Part shown: piece by piece, positions 9,842 through 19,387 of the stretch | Layout: each line of letters begins with the position of its first letter | How positions within the stretch are numbered: the stretch's first letter is position 1 | Source of the DNA: Diaphorobacter aerolatus | GTDB lineage: Bacteria; Pseudomonadota; Gammaproteobacteria; Burkholderiales; Burkholderiaceae_C | Assembly: GCF_014489535.1 (NCBI RefSeq) | Contig: NZ_CP060783.1 | Coordinates: 496,001 to 560,000, forward strand | Reading direction: 5' to 3' | Length of the DNA stretch: 64,000 bases | Made by a program: the position numbers and the translations under genes | Notes under the pieces: model-generated | Told to the model about the DNA's origin: nothing | Database searches by the model: none | The model's input: the letters and a program-made list of their open reading frames with translations, nothing else

Positions 9842-10615
9842 TCATGGTCGCCCCGCTCTCGCTTTCGGAGGGTCGAAAGGTACGCCCAAGATATAAGATG
9901 CTAGGCTATCCGCATTGTTTCGAATATTTTTCTGTTGTGTTTGCATCGCAGAGTTAACTATCCCGTAGTAGTGATCTTTCGAGTTGAACACGGTCTCGAA
10001 GTGAGTCACTTAGTGTACAAGTGTATGAAGCTGCGATTCGCGCATAGATAACGCCGTGCTTCCAAAAAATCGACCATCTTTATCCAATTGACAAAAACCT
10101 AGAGCGATCATAATCCGGTACTCTTTAGTATCAATCTTGCATACTGCAGCCTTTACTGTTGCCAGAATATCTGCCGAACAGCCCGCCTTAACCGCGTTTT
10201 CGCTCGTATGTGGAACGAAATTAACAGGTTTGAGACTGTTAAGCACATCTATAGTCGAAACCACTCCATCTAACAAATATTTCCTCGTTCCGTCATCATC
10301 CTCATTAAGCCACTCTTTCGCGCGTCTTTTCGCTTCACCATTCCACAGTCTTAGTTCCCCCAACCGTGACCTCGCCAAACGGACCGCTTCATCGCGCAAT
10401 CCCATGATATGTTTTCCGAATTCCTCGCTGTCGAGGGTTACGCACATTCCACCGAACTCTGAAGTTGTTACTCCTGCTGTTGAATTCGAAAGCGCCGGCA
10501 TTCCAAAAATACCATTGGTTTGAACGCCTACCGCCTTGCGCGCTGGCGCAACGCCGTTAACTGGGCCCGGAATAAGAAATAGTGGCATAGTTCTGAGCAT
10601 GTTCGATGTACACAA
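9842..10615 (-). pseudogene. Deuterolysin-like (M35/Tox-MPTase-type) metallopeptidase with stop at the catalytic Glu
   Basis: Up to the in-frame TAA at 10010-10012 the ORF gives 201 residues ending ..ESQLHTLVH; the same frame continues beyond the stop as VTHFETVFNSKDHYYG ... NADSLASYILGV to a TGA at 9842-9844. Together they read HTLVH-x-VTHF, an HExTH zinc motif with Glu replaced by a stop (GAA to TAA is one base change). The downstream NADSLASYI is typical of deuterolysin-like lysine-specific metallo-endopeptidase domains. No signal peptide, suggesting delivery by a dedicated secretion system (inference). Start 10615 or 10588 (MPLFLIPGPVNG). Region is AT-richer than neighbours, suggesting transfer. 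Confidence 0.72.
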
Positions 10616-10623
10616 TCATCATG

Positions 10624-11139
10624 CTACACAAAAGCAAAATCACAAAATATCAACTCAATTCTGAGCGCGCCCACCCACCGAGCATGCGGTGATTGTTGGC
10701 ATGACGAGGCCAAATTCCGCCTTCCTCCGCCCGAGATACGGATTGACCGGGATGGATGGGCGAGTGTGGATCGGGCGCGGGTGGCAGGCGCATATTGCCT
10801 GACTGGCGCGCGCAAGCCCCAGGCGAGCGCTGTGACCTGCAGAAGTTGTTTGCGGATGGCTTGTTGTGTGTGGATCGACATGATGTGAGTGTCCTCGTTG
10901 AATCGACGTTGGTATGGCTTGATCGAAGGTGTGGCATCGCTGCCTTCACGGTCATCCAGACAACATCGGCTCAATGCGTCCGCAACAGGAGAGCAATCGG
11001 TCAGCAGCAACGCATCGACAGCGGAGAAAAAACCGTGTCCGTTGAGGCGCGACATTCGCTCGCGGTCGGCCTCGTCGGAGCGAATGCCCAACGGTTTGGC
11101 GAGTCGCGTGAACAGGTTGCGTACGGAGCTTGAAATCAT
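10624..11139 (-). CDS. Hypothetical protein, uncertain
   Basis: 171 residues from ATG 11139, which has a good ribosome binding site (GAGAGGTG) about 6 bases upstream. N-terminal half MISSSVRNLFTRLAKPLG ... FFSAVDALLLTDCSPVADALS looks protein-like; the second half is Arg/Ser-rich and may be out of frame. A second possible start with GAGGA upstream lies at MSIHTQQAIRKQ (about 10883). In an alternative frame the tail would end at 10650. I do not recognise either part. It lies between sbp and the metallopeptidase gene on the same strand. Confidence 0.35.
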   Translation of the reverse strand: MISSSVRNLFTRLAKPLGIRSDEADRERMSRLNGHGFFSAVDALLLTDCSPVADALSRCCLDDREGSDATPSIKPYQRRFNEDTHIMSIHTQQAIRKQLLQVTALAWGLRAPVRQYAPATRARSTLAHPSRSIRISGGGRRNLASSCQQSPHARWVGALRIELIFCDFAFV

Positions 11140-11190
11140 GGTCTTCACCTCTCGACGGTCATGCGCTGCTGCGGCCGGCGTTCAATCCGC

Positions 11191-12219
11191 TCAGTGCAGC
11201 TTCTTGGTATAGATCTGGTCAAAGCTGCCGCCGTCGGCGAAATGCGCCTTGTCTGCCTTGGCCCATCCACCGAAGGCCTGATCGATGGTGACGAGCGTCA
11301 GCGCGGGAACTGCTTGTCGAACTTGGCCTTGGCCTTTTCGCCGGTCGGGCGGTAGAAGTTCTTGCCCGCGATTTCCTGGCCTTCGTCGGAGTACAGGTGC
11401 TTGAGGTATTCCTCGGCCAGGGCGCGCGTGCCCTTCTTGTCCACGACCTTGTCCACGACGGCGACCGATGGTTCGGCGAGAATCGACAACGACGGCGCGA
11501 CGATCTGGAACTTGTCGGGGCCGAATTCCTTGAGCGCGAGAAACGCCTCATTTTCCCAGGCCAGCAGGACATCGCCCACGCCGCGCTGCACAAAGGTGAT
11601 GGTCGATCCGCGCGCGCCGGTGTCAAGCACCGGAACGTTCTTGAACAGATTGCCGACGAACTCTTTGGCCTTGTCCTCGCTGCCATATTTGCGCTTGGCA
11701 AATTCCCATGCGGCCAGATAGTTCCAGCGCGCTCCGCCCGAGGTCTTGGGTTCGGGTGATCACGCCGACGCCGGGTTTGACAAGGTCGTCCCAGTCCTTG
11801 ATGCCCTTGGGATTGCCCTTCTTCACGAGAAACACGATGGTCGACGTATACGGCGCCGAGTTGTGCGGCAGACGCTGCTGCCAATCGGCCTTGACGAGAC
11901 CGGTTTTGGTGAGCGCGTCGATGTCGCCGCCGAGCGCGAGCGTCGCGACGTCGGCGTCGATGCCATCCAGAATCGAGCGCGCCTGCTTGCCCGAGCCGCC
12001 ATGAGACTGCTTGAACTGCACGTCCTGCCCGGTTTTGGCCTTCCAGTGCTTCGCGAACGCCTGGTTGTATTCCACATAGAGTTCGCGCGTAGGATCGTAG
12101 GAAACGTTCAGGAAACTGACGGGATCGGCCGCCAACGTCGGCACTCCTGTCAGGGCCAAGGCCCCCAATACGCCGAGTGCGGCTGGAAACTTGATAAAGT
12201 GACGGCGAAGTTTCTTCAT
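11191..12219 (-). CDS. sbp: Sulfate/thiosulfate-binding periplasmic protein (three one-base losses)
   Basis: Substrate-binding protein of the sulfate ABC transporter. Start ATG 12219 gives signal peptide [19 protein letters not shown].. cleaved at LAA-DP. Family signature [13 protein letters not shown], then [18 protein letters not shown], and after the lesions [22 protein letters not shown]. Two C are missing near 11747-11752 ([19 protein letters not shown] restored) and one near 11310 ([16 protein letters not shown] restored), giving about 343 residues. The 150 bp to the divergent yggX is AT-rich and probably holds the sbp promoter. No cysTWA genes are adjacent. Confidence 0.9.
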
Positions 12220-12369
12220 GGCGTGCTTTCTTGTACTGTTGCTTGAATGAATACGGCGCGACCTGCTGTTTGCGACCGATGCCATGCATTCTGAAATTCA
12301 TTGTTCAAAACTGGAACGAATAAAATTTCAGTTCTATATTCAAAATTCGTCTAATAAAGGATCTCCCCC

Positions 12370-12642
12370 ATGGCACGTACCGTCCAATGCATCAAGCTGG
12401 GCACCGAAGCTGAAGGCCTCGATTTCCCTCCGTACCCCGGTGAACTGGGCAAGCGCATCTATGAAAATGTGAGCAAACAAGCCTGGGCCGACTGGCTCAA
12501 GCACCAGACCATGCTGGTCAATGAAAACCGCCTGAATCTGGCGGATGCGCGTGCACGCCAGTACCTGGCGCGCCAGATGGAGAACCATTTCTTTGGCAGC
12601 GGTGCAGATGCAGCGCAGGGTTATGTGCCGCCGAGCGAATAA
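12370..12642 (+). CDS. yggX: YggX, Fe(2+)-trafficking / oxidative damage protection protein
   Basis: 90 residues, the full family length. Starts [17 protein letters not shown] with the conserved Cys 7, then [31 protein letters not shown] and C-terminal [22 protein letters not shown]. YggX binds iron and protects Fe-S enzymes from oxidants. GGATCTCCCCC precedes the start. Divergent from sbp. A second, diverged copy of its last 19 codons follows at 12677-12736. Confidence 0.95.
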   Translation: MARTVQCIKLGTEAEGLDFPPYPGELGKRIYENVSKQAWADWLKHQTMLVNENRLNLADARARQYLARQMENHFFGSGADAAQGYVPPSE

Positions 12643-12660
12643 GGCAGTGGATCGCTTGGA

Positions 12661-12685
12661 GAAGTGGTTTCGCTAAAACCACTTC
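12661..12685. terminator. Perfect 10-bp inverted repeat after yggX
   Basis: GAAGTGGTTT and AAACCACTTC flank a 5-base spacer. It begins 18 bp after the yggX stop and its right arm overlaps the start of the yggX-tail remnant. No T-run follows, so it is only a possible terminator; it may also be a by-product of the duplication. Confidence 0.45.
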
Positions 12686-12736
12686 TTTGGCGGCGGCGCA
12701 GACTCCGCCCAGGGCTACGTTCCCCCAAGCGAGTAA
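12677..12736 (+). pseudogene. Remnant of a second yggX C-terminus
   Basis: Translates as [19 protein letters not shown] then TAA, nearly identical to the yggX end ([19 protein letters not shown]) but with many synonymous differences (for example CAC for CAT, GGC for GGT, TAC for TAT, CCC CCA for CCG CCG). It has no start or upstream reading frame. A simple recent tandem duplication would not differ at this many third positions, so it looks like the tail of a displaced homologue. It ends 1 bp before the end of the convergent LysR gene. Confidence 0.85.
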
Positions 12737-12737
12737 C

Positions 12738-13682
12738 TCAAAGCGGGTCACCGATTCCGGTCAGCGCCAGTTTCTGCGGCAAGCGCTCGGCCAGCCTGTC
12801 GATTGCCAAACGCGTCTTGAGCGGCAGCGTCGGCGCCTTGGGCCACACTGCGTTCAGCGCATAGCCATACGGCGAGGGCTCGTCGAATACGCGCACCAGC
12901 TTGCCCTCTGCCAATTCGCTGGCCACCAACCACGCTGGCAACCGCGCCAGTCCCATTCCCTGCCGTGCGGCAATCGCATTGGCTTCGAGACTGTTGCTGG
13001 TAAAGCTGACGTTGGCCGGCGCGCTGAACACCAGCGTGCGTCCCAGTTCGTCATGAAACTGCCACGGGTGCGGGCCGCTTGCCCTGGCGTACCCGACATA
13101 CCGATGCCTGAGCGGCTCGGCCATCAGCGATTCCATACTGGTCGGGCAACCTGCGCGCGCCAGATATTCGGGCGAGGCGTAAACGCCCATCCACTGCGCT
13201 CCCAGCGAGCGCGCCGCGAGCACTGCGCTGCTTGGGAGCGGGCCGCTGCGAATGGCGAGGTCGATGCGCTCTTCCACCAGATCGACGACACCGTCGCTGA
13301 ACACCACGTCGATCACCAGATCGGGATGCGCGAGGGCAAGTTCCATGAGCACGGGTGCCACCAGTTCGCGGCCCACGAGCACGGGCATGGTCACGCGAAG
13401 CTTGCCTCGTGGCGCGCGGCGCCCGGCCTCGACGGCCAGATCGGCGGAATCGAGTTCCCTCAGCGCGCGCCGGCAATGTTCATAGTAGGTCTGGCCATCT
13501 TCGGTGAGGCTCTGGCTGCGCGTGGTGCGCTGAAAAAGCCGTGTTCCCAGCCGTGTTTCGAGCCGCGCGACGCTCTTGGCAATGGCAGAGCGCGTGAGCT
13601 GAAGGCGCTCGCCTGCCAGTGCGAAATTGCCTGTTTCCACCGCAGCAACAAAGGCCTCCACACCGGCGAGTCGTTCTGACAT
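12738..13682 (-). CDS. LysR-family transcriptional regulator
   Basis: 314 residues from ATG 13682 (MSERLAGVEAFVAAVETGNF). Winged-helix DNA-binding domain at residues 1-60 with helix-turn-helix NFALAGERLQLTRSAIAKSVARLETRLGTRLFQRTTRS; the rest is the two-lobed effector domain (SGPLPSSAVLAARSLGAQWMGVYASPEYL). The in-frame extension upstream has no family sequence. It is divergent from an MDR oxidoreductase with 103 bp between starts, the usual arrangement for a LysR regulator and its target. Inducer unknown. Confidence 0.92.
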   Translation of the reverse strand: MSERLAGVEAFVAAVETGNFALAGERLQLTRSAIAKSVARLETRLGTRLFQRTTRSQSLTEDGQTYYEHCRRALRELDSADLAVEAGRRAPRGKLRVTMPVLVGRELVAPVLMELALAHPDLVIDVVFSDGVVDLVEERIDLAIRSGPLPSSAVLAARSLGAQWMGVYASPEYLARAGCPTSMESLMAEPLRHRYVGYARASGPHPWQFHDELGRTLVFSAPANVSFTSNSLEANAIAARQGMGLARLPAWLVASELAEGKLVRVFDEPSPYGYALNAVWPKAPTLPLKTRLAIDRLAERLPQKLALTGIGDPL

Positions 13683-13785
13683 TGATGAATTTTCCTCTCT
13701 ATTGAATCGATTGAAATACACCACTGCGGATTTTCTGGCGCCGATAGTATTCAGTTTTGAACTCTTGATCAACGAAGGCTGCCTC

Positions 13786-14789
13786 ATGACCGATACCTTG
13801 CAACGCTGGGAATTCACTAATTTCGGGTTTCAGAACTTCAAACGCACGCAGGCTGCCGTGCCAGCGCCGCGCGCCGGCCAGATCGTGGTGAAGGTGGATG
13901 CTGTCTCCCTCAACTACCGTGATCTGCTGCTTGCCAACAACAACTACGGCTGGACGCCGCCCCTGCCGTTTGTACCGGCGTCCGACATGGCGGGCGTGGT
14001 GGCGGCGGTGGGCGAAGGCGTGACGCGCGTGGCTGTTGGGGACCGCGTGATCAGCACCTTCGTCACCGGCTGGGTCGACGGCGCCGCGCCGCCCGAGGCG
14101 TCATCACTTGGCGCGCCCGGCCCGGGCATGCTCGCCTCGCATGTGGTGTTCGATTCGCAATGGGTGATCAAAGCGCCCGACACGCTCAGCGCCAGCGAAG
14201 CAAGCACCCTGCCTTGCGCGGCGCTCACGGCGTGGTTTGCGTTGGTTGAACAAGACCATTTGCGCGCGGGGCAAACGGTGCTGATCCATGGCACCGGCGG
14301 CGTGGCGCTGTTCGGGTTGCAGATTGCGCGCCTGCACGGCGCACGCGTGATCGTTGTCTCGGGTAGCGCAGACAAACAGGACAAGGCACTGGCATTGGGC
14401 GCGCACCAAGTGCTTGAACGCGACGCGGACTGGGCCAAGCAGGTTCTGGAACTCACGCAAGGCCGTGGCGCCGATCACATCCTGGAAACCGTGGCGGATC
14501 AAACCTTGGAAAATCACTTCAGGCCATGGCATCGGCAGGCGTGGTCTCGATGATTGGCGTGATCGGCGGCGGCGAATTCACTGGTTCGGCGTACCAGACC
14601 ATTCGCCAGCGCGGCACGATTCAGGGCATCAGCGTGGGGCACCGCAACGCGCTCGAGCGTATGGTGCGGGCCATCGATCTCAATCAGCTCAAGCCCGTGA
14701 TCGCTGCCGAATATGCGTTCGACGACGCACCGCAAGCGTTTGAGCACCTTGCCAGAGGCGCGTTCGGCAAGGTCGTGATTCGACTTTGA
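13786..14789 (+). CDS. Zinc-free MDR alcohol dehydrogenase / quinone oxidoreductase-like protein (frameshifted)
   Basis: Medium-chain dehydrogenase/reductase. N-terminal GroES-like part (VKVDAVSLNYRDLLLANNNYG, VPASDMAGVVAAVGEGV), then the NAD(P)-binding Rossmann segment GQTVLIHGTGGVALFGLQIARLHGARVI. The structural-zinc Cys cluster is absent. Frame breaks near 14515 (AATCACTTCAGG); one extra C gives ENHLQAMASAGVVSMIGVIGGG and 334 residues. Start ATG 13786 (MTDTLQRWEF). Probably controlled by the divergent LysR gene; substrate unknown. Confidence 0.88.
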
Positions 14790-14940
14790 GCGGCCATTGA
14801 GAAGCCACTGACCGGCAATCGACCGGCAATCAAGCGGCGATTAGCCGTGATCAACCCGGATTTGCGGCGCGAACAGGCGTGGTGGCGACCGGGCAGCGTA
14901 GAGTTGCCGGTTCGCCGCCACTCTTCAAATCGAACGCGCC

Positions 14941-16847
14941 ATGCCCGAGCCCCTAGACTGGCTTCCCGACGGAACGCCCTACAGCCAACGCTTCCAGGAT
15001 CGCTATCACAGCGACGGCAACTTCGGGCTCGACCAAGCCCGCGATGTTTTCATGCGCGGCTGCGATCTGCCCCAAGCCTGGGCGAATCAGCCGCAATGGC
15101 GCATTCTCGAAACCGGTTTCGGGCTCGGCCTGAGCTTTTTGGTCGCTTGGCAGGCCTGGCGAGCCGACCCGGCGCGGCCGAACATCCTGCATTTCATCTC
15201 ATGCGAAGCATGGCCGGTGAGCGCTGCTGATCTGCTGCGCGCGGCGCCCGCCGAGCTTGAGCCGCTTGCGCGCGAACTGCATGACCAGTTGTGGGGATTG
15301 CTCGCGGGCGTGCACCGCCTATCGTTCGACGGGGCCGCGTGCTGCTCACCTTATATATAGGCGACGCGCAAACCATGCTGCGCCAGCAGATGCCCGAGGC
15401 CGACAGCATTTATCTCGACGGTTTCAGCCCGCAGGTGAACCCCGATCTCTGGAACGCCTACACGATCAAGGCCATTGCGCGCTGCTGCCATCGCGGCACG
15501 CGGCTGGCCACCTGGACGATTGCGCGCGCGGTGCGCGACGATCTTGCGCAGTGCGGCTTTGACGTTCAGAAAGTGCCCGGTGTCCACCCCAAGCGCGACA
15601 ACCTGCAGGCCGTCTACAACCCACGGTGGGAGCCCCGGCCCGTGCGCGGGCTGCTGCCCGACGTCTCGGTAGCCGCGCCGGGCAGTTGCCTGATCATCGG
15701 AGCCGGACTCGCGGGAAGCGCGTGCGCCGCCAGTCTTGCGCGGCGCGGCTGGCAGGTCACGGTGCTCGATGCCGTCTCGCCAGCGGCGGGCGCCTCAGGC
15801 CTGCCTGCGGGCGTGTTTGCGCCGCATGTGTCGCCCGACGACAGCATGCTCTCGCGTCTCTCGCGTGCTGGAGTGCGCGCGACGATGCAGGTGCTGCAAG
15901 GCATGGAGCGCAACGCGGACTGGAGCGACTGCGGCGTGCTCGAACACCGCGTGGACGCCACTCCGGGCGTTCCGGCAAGCTGGAACGACACAGCCGCTCA
16001 TCCTGGCGCGGACTGGAGCCGCCCTGCCACGCCCGCTGAGCGTGAGCGCAATGGCGTGCCAGCCGATGCCGTGGCCTGCTGGCATCTGCGCGCGGGCTGG
16101 GTCAAACCGCCAGCGCTGGTGGATCACCAGTTGAGGCATGCGAACATCCGCGTGAAGGGTCAGGCGCGGGTTGCCCGGCTGACGCGCGAATCCGGGCAAT
16201 GGCTGGCGCTTGATGCACAAGGAACGCCTGTGGCCCGTGCCGACATGGTGATCATCACCGCCGGCTACGACAGTCATGCGCTGCTGCAAGAGCGCTGGCA
16301 CCTTCAAGCCTTGCGAGGCCAGATCAGTTGGGGCCTTCACGCGGACGTGAATACCCAGGCGCCATGGCCCGAACAACCCGTCAATGGTCACGGCAATCTG
16401 GTTCCACAAGTGCCGCTTGAGGGTGGCGCGGGCTGGGTTCTGGGCTCCACATTTGAGCGTGACGTGACCGCGCTGCCACCGAGCGCCAACGACCGAATCG
16501 CCGCGCTGGGCTCCAATTGGGACAAGCTGCGTGACCTGGTGCCACCGCTTGCGACAGCGTTGCACGCCGACTTCAGGATCGCCGAGCAGGCAGATTCTGT
16601 ATCCACAGCGCAGCGCAGCACGGTTCGCAGTTGGTCCGCCGTGCGCTGCGCCTCGCACGACCGCCTGCCCATCGTCGGTCCGGTAGATCATCGGGCCGCG
16701 CCGGGCCTGTGGGTCTGCACGGCCATGGGCTCGCGCGGCCTGACGCTGTCGGCGCTCTGCGGCGAATTGCTGGCCGCGCGAGCGCATGGCGAGCCGCTTC
16801 CGCTCGAAGCCAGGCTGGCGCATGCCTTGAGCAGCGAGCGACTTTAG
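14941..16847 (+). CDS. mnmC: MnmC, bifunctional tRNA 5-methylaminomethyl-2-thiouridine biosynthesis protein (frameshifted)
   Basis: About 635 residues after correction. N-terminal domain: SAM-dependent methyltransferase (MPEPLDWLPDGTPYSQRFQDRYHS, ILETGFGLGLSFL, with DSIYLDGFSPQVNPDLW). C-terminal domain: FAD-dependent oxidase (GSCLIIGAGLAGSACAASLARRGWQVTVLD, dinucleotide-binding fold). Together they turn cmnm5s2U into mnm5s2U at the wobble base of some tRNAs. Frame breaks near 15335 at GACGGGGCCGC; one more G joins SFDGGRVLLTLYIGDAQTM. Monocistronic. Confidence 0.93.
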
Positions 16848-16860
16848 GACCAATTCACCA

Positions 16861-16883
16861 TCACACGGGATCGCATCGTGTGA
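16861..16883. terminator. Hairpin after mnmC
   Basis: TCACACG and CGTGTGA form a perfect 7-bp inverted repeat with a 9-base spacer, 14 bp past the mnmC stop. No clear T-run follows, so it could be a weak terminator or an operator. Confidence 0.35.
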
Positions 16884-17077
16884 ACCGGTTCTCGTCTAAG
16901 CATATGCCTCTTATGCTTTTTAGACATATATGCGTGAATAAATATTCGTTTGAAATCTTAAGAAAGGCTTCTACATTCTGGCAACAGTCATAGAAAAGCG
17001 CCACGCAAGGTGTTCGGTGACGGTCTCTGCGGACCGCGCCAACCACCGGCTACCCCACTTTCGAAGCAGCCAGAGCC
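16884..17077 (+). promoter_or_regulatory. AT-rich promoter region of the cys operon
   Basis: The stretch 16905-16985 is markedly AT-rich (TTATGCTTTTTAGACATATA, AATAAATATTCGTTTGAAAT) within GC-rich surroundings, directly upstream of cysI. In this pathway CysB/Cbl-type LysR activators bind extended AT-rich sites; that this is their target is inference. I cannot place -35/-10 boxes with confidence. Confidence 0.4.
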
Positions 17078-18930
17078 ATGTACCAATACACAGAATTCGA
17101 CAAGCAGTTCATCAGCCTTCGCGCCGAGCAATACCGCGACCAGTTGGAGCGCTATCAGGCGGGCAAGCTCTCCGAGGACGAATTCAAGCCGCTGCGACTA
17201 CAAAACGGCTGGTATGTCCAGCGTTACGCGCCGATGCTGCGCGTGGCCGTGCCCTATGGCGAACTGTCGAGCACTCAACTGCGTGTGCTGGCCCGCGTGG
17301 CGCGCGAATACGACCAGCCCGACGCCACGCTACTGGCCGACGCGCAGGCCACGCAGGAAAAGCTCGGCGACATTCCGCTTGCCGATGGTCGCCGTATCGG
17401 CACCGCATTCAAATATGGCTACGGCCACTTCACCACGCGCACCAACGTTCAGTACAACTGGATTCCACTCGACAAGAGCGCCGACGTGATGGATCTGCTC
17501 GCCTCGGTGCAACTGCACGGCATTCAGACCAGCGGCAACTGCATCCGCAACATCACGAGTGATGCGCTCGCCGGTATCGCCGACGACGAAATCGCCGATC
17601 CGCGTCCGTTCGCGGAAATCCTGCGCCAGTGGAGCACGCTGCATCCCGAATTCGCCTTCCTGCCGCGCAAGTTCAAGGTGTCGCTCAACGGCGCCAAGGA
17701 AGATCGCGCCGCGCTCGGCTGGTATGACGTGGGCCTGCAACTCGTGAAGAACGATGCGGGCGAACTGGGTTTTCGCGTGCGCGTGGGCGGCGGCATGGGC
17801 CGCACGCCGGTGATCAGCCCGGTGCTGCGCGAGTTCCTGCCGTGGAACCAGGTGATGAACTATCTGGAGGCCGTGATCCGCGTCTACAACCGCTATGGCC
17901 GCCGCGACAACCTGTGGAAGGCGCGCATCAAGATTCTCGTGAAGAGCGAGGGCCAGAGCTACATCGATCAGGTGAACGAGGAGTTCCGCGCCATCGTCGA
18001 GGACGAAGGCGGCCCCACACCATCACTCAAGCGGAATACGACCGCGTGGCGGCCAATTTCAGGGAGCCCGAGCTCGACCTGTCGCACTCCGACGCCGAGG
18101 CCGAAACGCTTGCGCTGCTGCGCACGGCAAGCAACGAACACAGCGACTTTGGCCGCTGGCTGCACAGCAACGTGCTGCCGCATCGCCTGCCGCAATTGCG
18201 TGCGGTGGTGCTGTCCTTCAAACGACTTGGCTATGCGCCCGGTGACGCAACAGCGGACCAGATGGACGCCGCTGCCGATCTGGCCGACCGCTTCTCGCAC
18301 GGCGAGCTGCGCGTCACGCACGAGCAGAACCTGATGCTGCCGTGGGTGCGCCGCGACCAGTTGCCCGAGCTGTACAAGGCCGCCAAGGCCTTGGGACTCG
18401 CCAAGGCCAATATCGGCCTGCTGACCGACATGATTGCCTGCCCCGGCGGCGACTTCTGCTCGCTTGCCAACGCGCGCAGCCTGCCGATTGCCGAAGCCAT
18501 CACCGAGCGTTATCAAGACCTTGACGAGCTGTGGGACCTGGGCGAGATCGACCTGCACATCAGCGGCTGCATCAACTCCTGCGGCCACCATCACAGCGGC
18601 CACATCGGCATTCTTGGTGTCGACAAGGACGGCAAGGAGTGGTACCAGATCACGCTCGGCGGCGCGGATGGCACGCATCTTTCCGGCCCGGCAACCCCTG
18701 GCAAGATCATCGGCCCGTCGTTCAGCGCGGCCGAAGTGCCAGGCGTCATCGAGGCGCTGCTGCAGACCTATCGCGATCTGCGCGTAGCCCTGCCGCATGA
18801 CACCGCCAGGGCCGCGCATGGCCAGAAGCATGAGAACTTCATCGACACCGTGCGCCGTGTCGGCATCGATGCCTTCAAGGCTGCGGCGAATGGCGCCCGC
18901 CAGACCGCTCACGCTGCCGTGTCGGCCTGA
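17078..18930 (+). CDS. cysI: Sulfite reductase hemoprotein CysI (frameshifted)
   Basis: Assimilatory sulfite reductase, reducing sulfite to sulfide with six electrons. About 617 residues after correction. N-terminal ferredoxin-like half: RLQNGWYVQRYAPMLRVAVPYG, HGIQTSGNCIRNITSD. C-terminal half carries the siroheme-4Fe4S ligands: ACPGGDFCSLA (Cys-x5-Cys) and SGCINSCGHHHSGHIG (Cys-x3-Cys). The frame breaks near 18013 (GGCGGCCCCAC); one more C gives GGPHTITQAEYDRVAANF. No flavoprotein CysJ is nearby, so electrons may come from ferredoxin; fdxA and a ferredoxin reductase lie 3 kb downstream (inference). Confidence 0.93.
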
Positions 18931-18971
18931 GCCAAACAGACAAGACCAGAAGATCGCGAGAACGAACCATC

Positions 18972-19355
18972 ATGAAAATCTTCGCAGCCAACGAACACCA
19001 GCCGGTCACCGAAGACCAGAAACACATCATCGCCCTGCCCAACGACGCCGATCCGCTGGCGGTCGATCTGGGCGGTGTCGAGCGCATCGACCTGCACTTT
19101 CCCAAGTTCACCGATGGCCGCGCGTTCAGCCAGGCACGCCTGCTGCGCCAGCGCCGCAAATTCGCGGGCGAAATCCGGGCAACCGGCGACGTGTTGATCG
19201 ATCAGCTCGTGCAGATGGCGCGCTGCGGTTTCGATGTGGCCGTGCTGCGCGAGGGCGTGGACATTGACGACGCCCAGCGCCAGTTCGATCGCTTTCACGC
19301 GTTCTATCAGGGTGACGTGAGTCATCCACTGCCGCACTTTCGCGAAGCCGCCTGA
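18972..19355 (+). CDS. DUF934 protein of the sulfate assimilation operon
   Basis: 127 residues. DUF934 proteins are routinely encoded next to cysI in beta- and gammaproteobacteria and are thought to help sulfite reduction; biochemistry is unproven. Family core visible: DPLAVDLGGVERIDLHFPKFTDGRAFSQARLLRQR and GEIRATGDVLIDQLVQMARCGFD. It sits 41 bp after cysI and 32 bp before cysD, same strand, clearly one operon. Confidence 0.88.
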   Translation: MKIFAANEHQPVTEDQKHIIALPNDADPLAVDLGGVERIDLHFPKFTDGRAFSQARLLRQRRKFAGEIRATGDVLIDQLVQMARCGFDVAVLREGVDIDDAQRQFDRFHAFYQGDVSHPLPHFREAA

Positions 19356-19387
19356 TCCCGCTCCAACGCCATTCACGACGAGAAAAA

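Noticed and set aside
10756..11133. Plus-strand open frame of 125 codons
   Set aside because: No ribosome binding site or family features; it is antisense to a minus-strand frame with a good Shine-Dalgarno.
12738..13817. Longer LysR product starting at 13817
   Set aside because: The extra 45 residues lie in the divergent promoter and overlap the opposite oxidoreductase start; the canonical LysR N-terminus begins at 13682.
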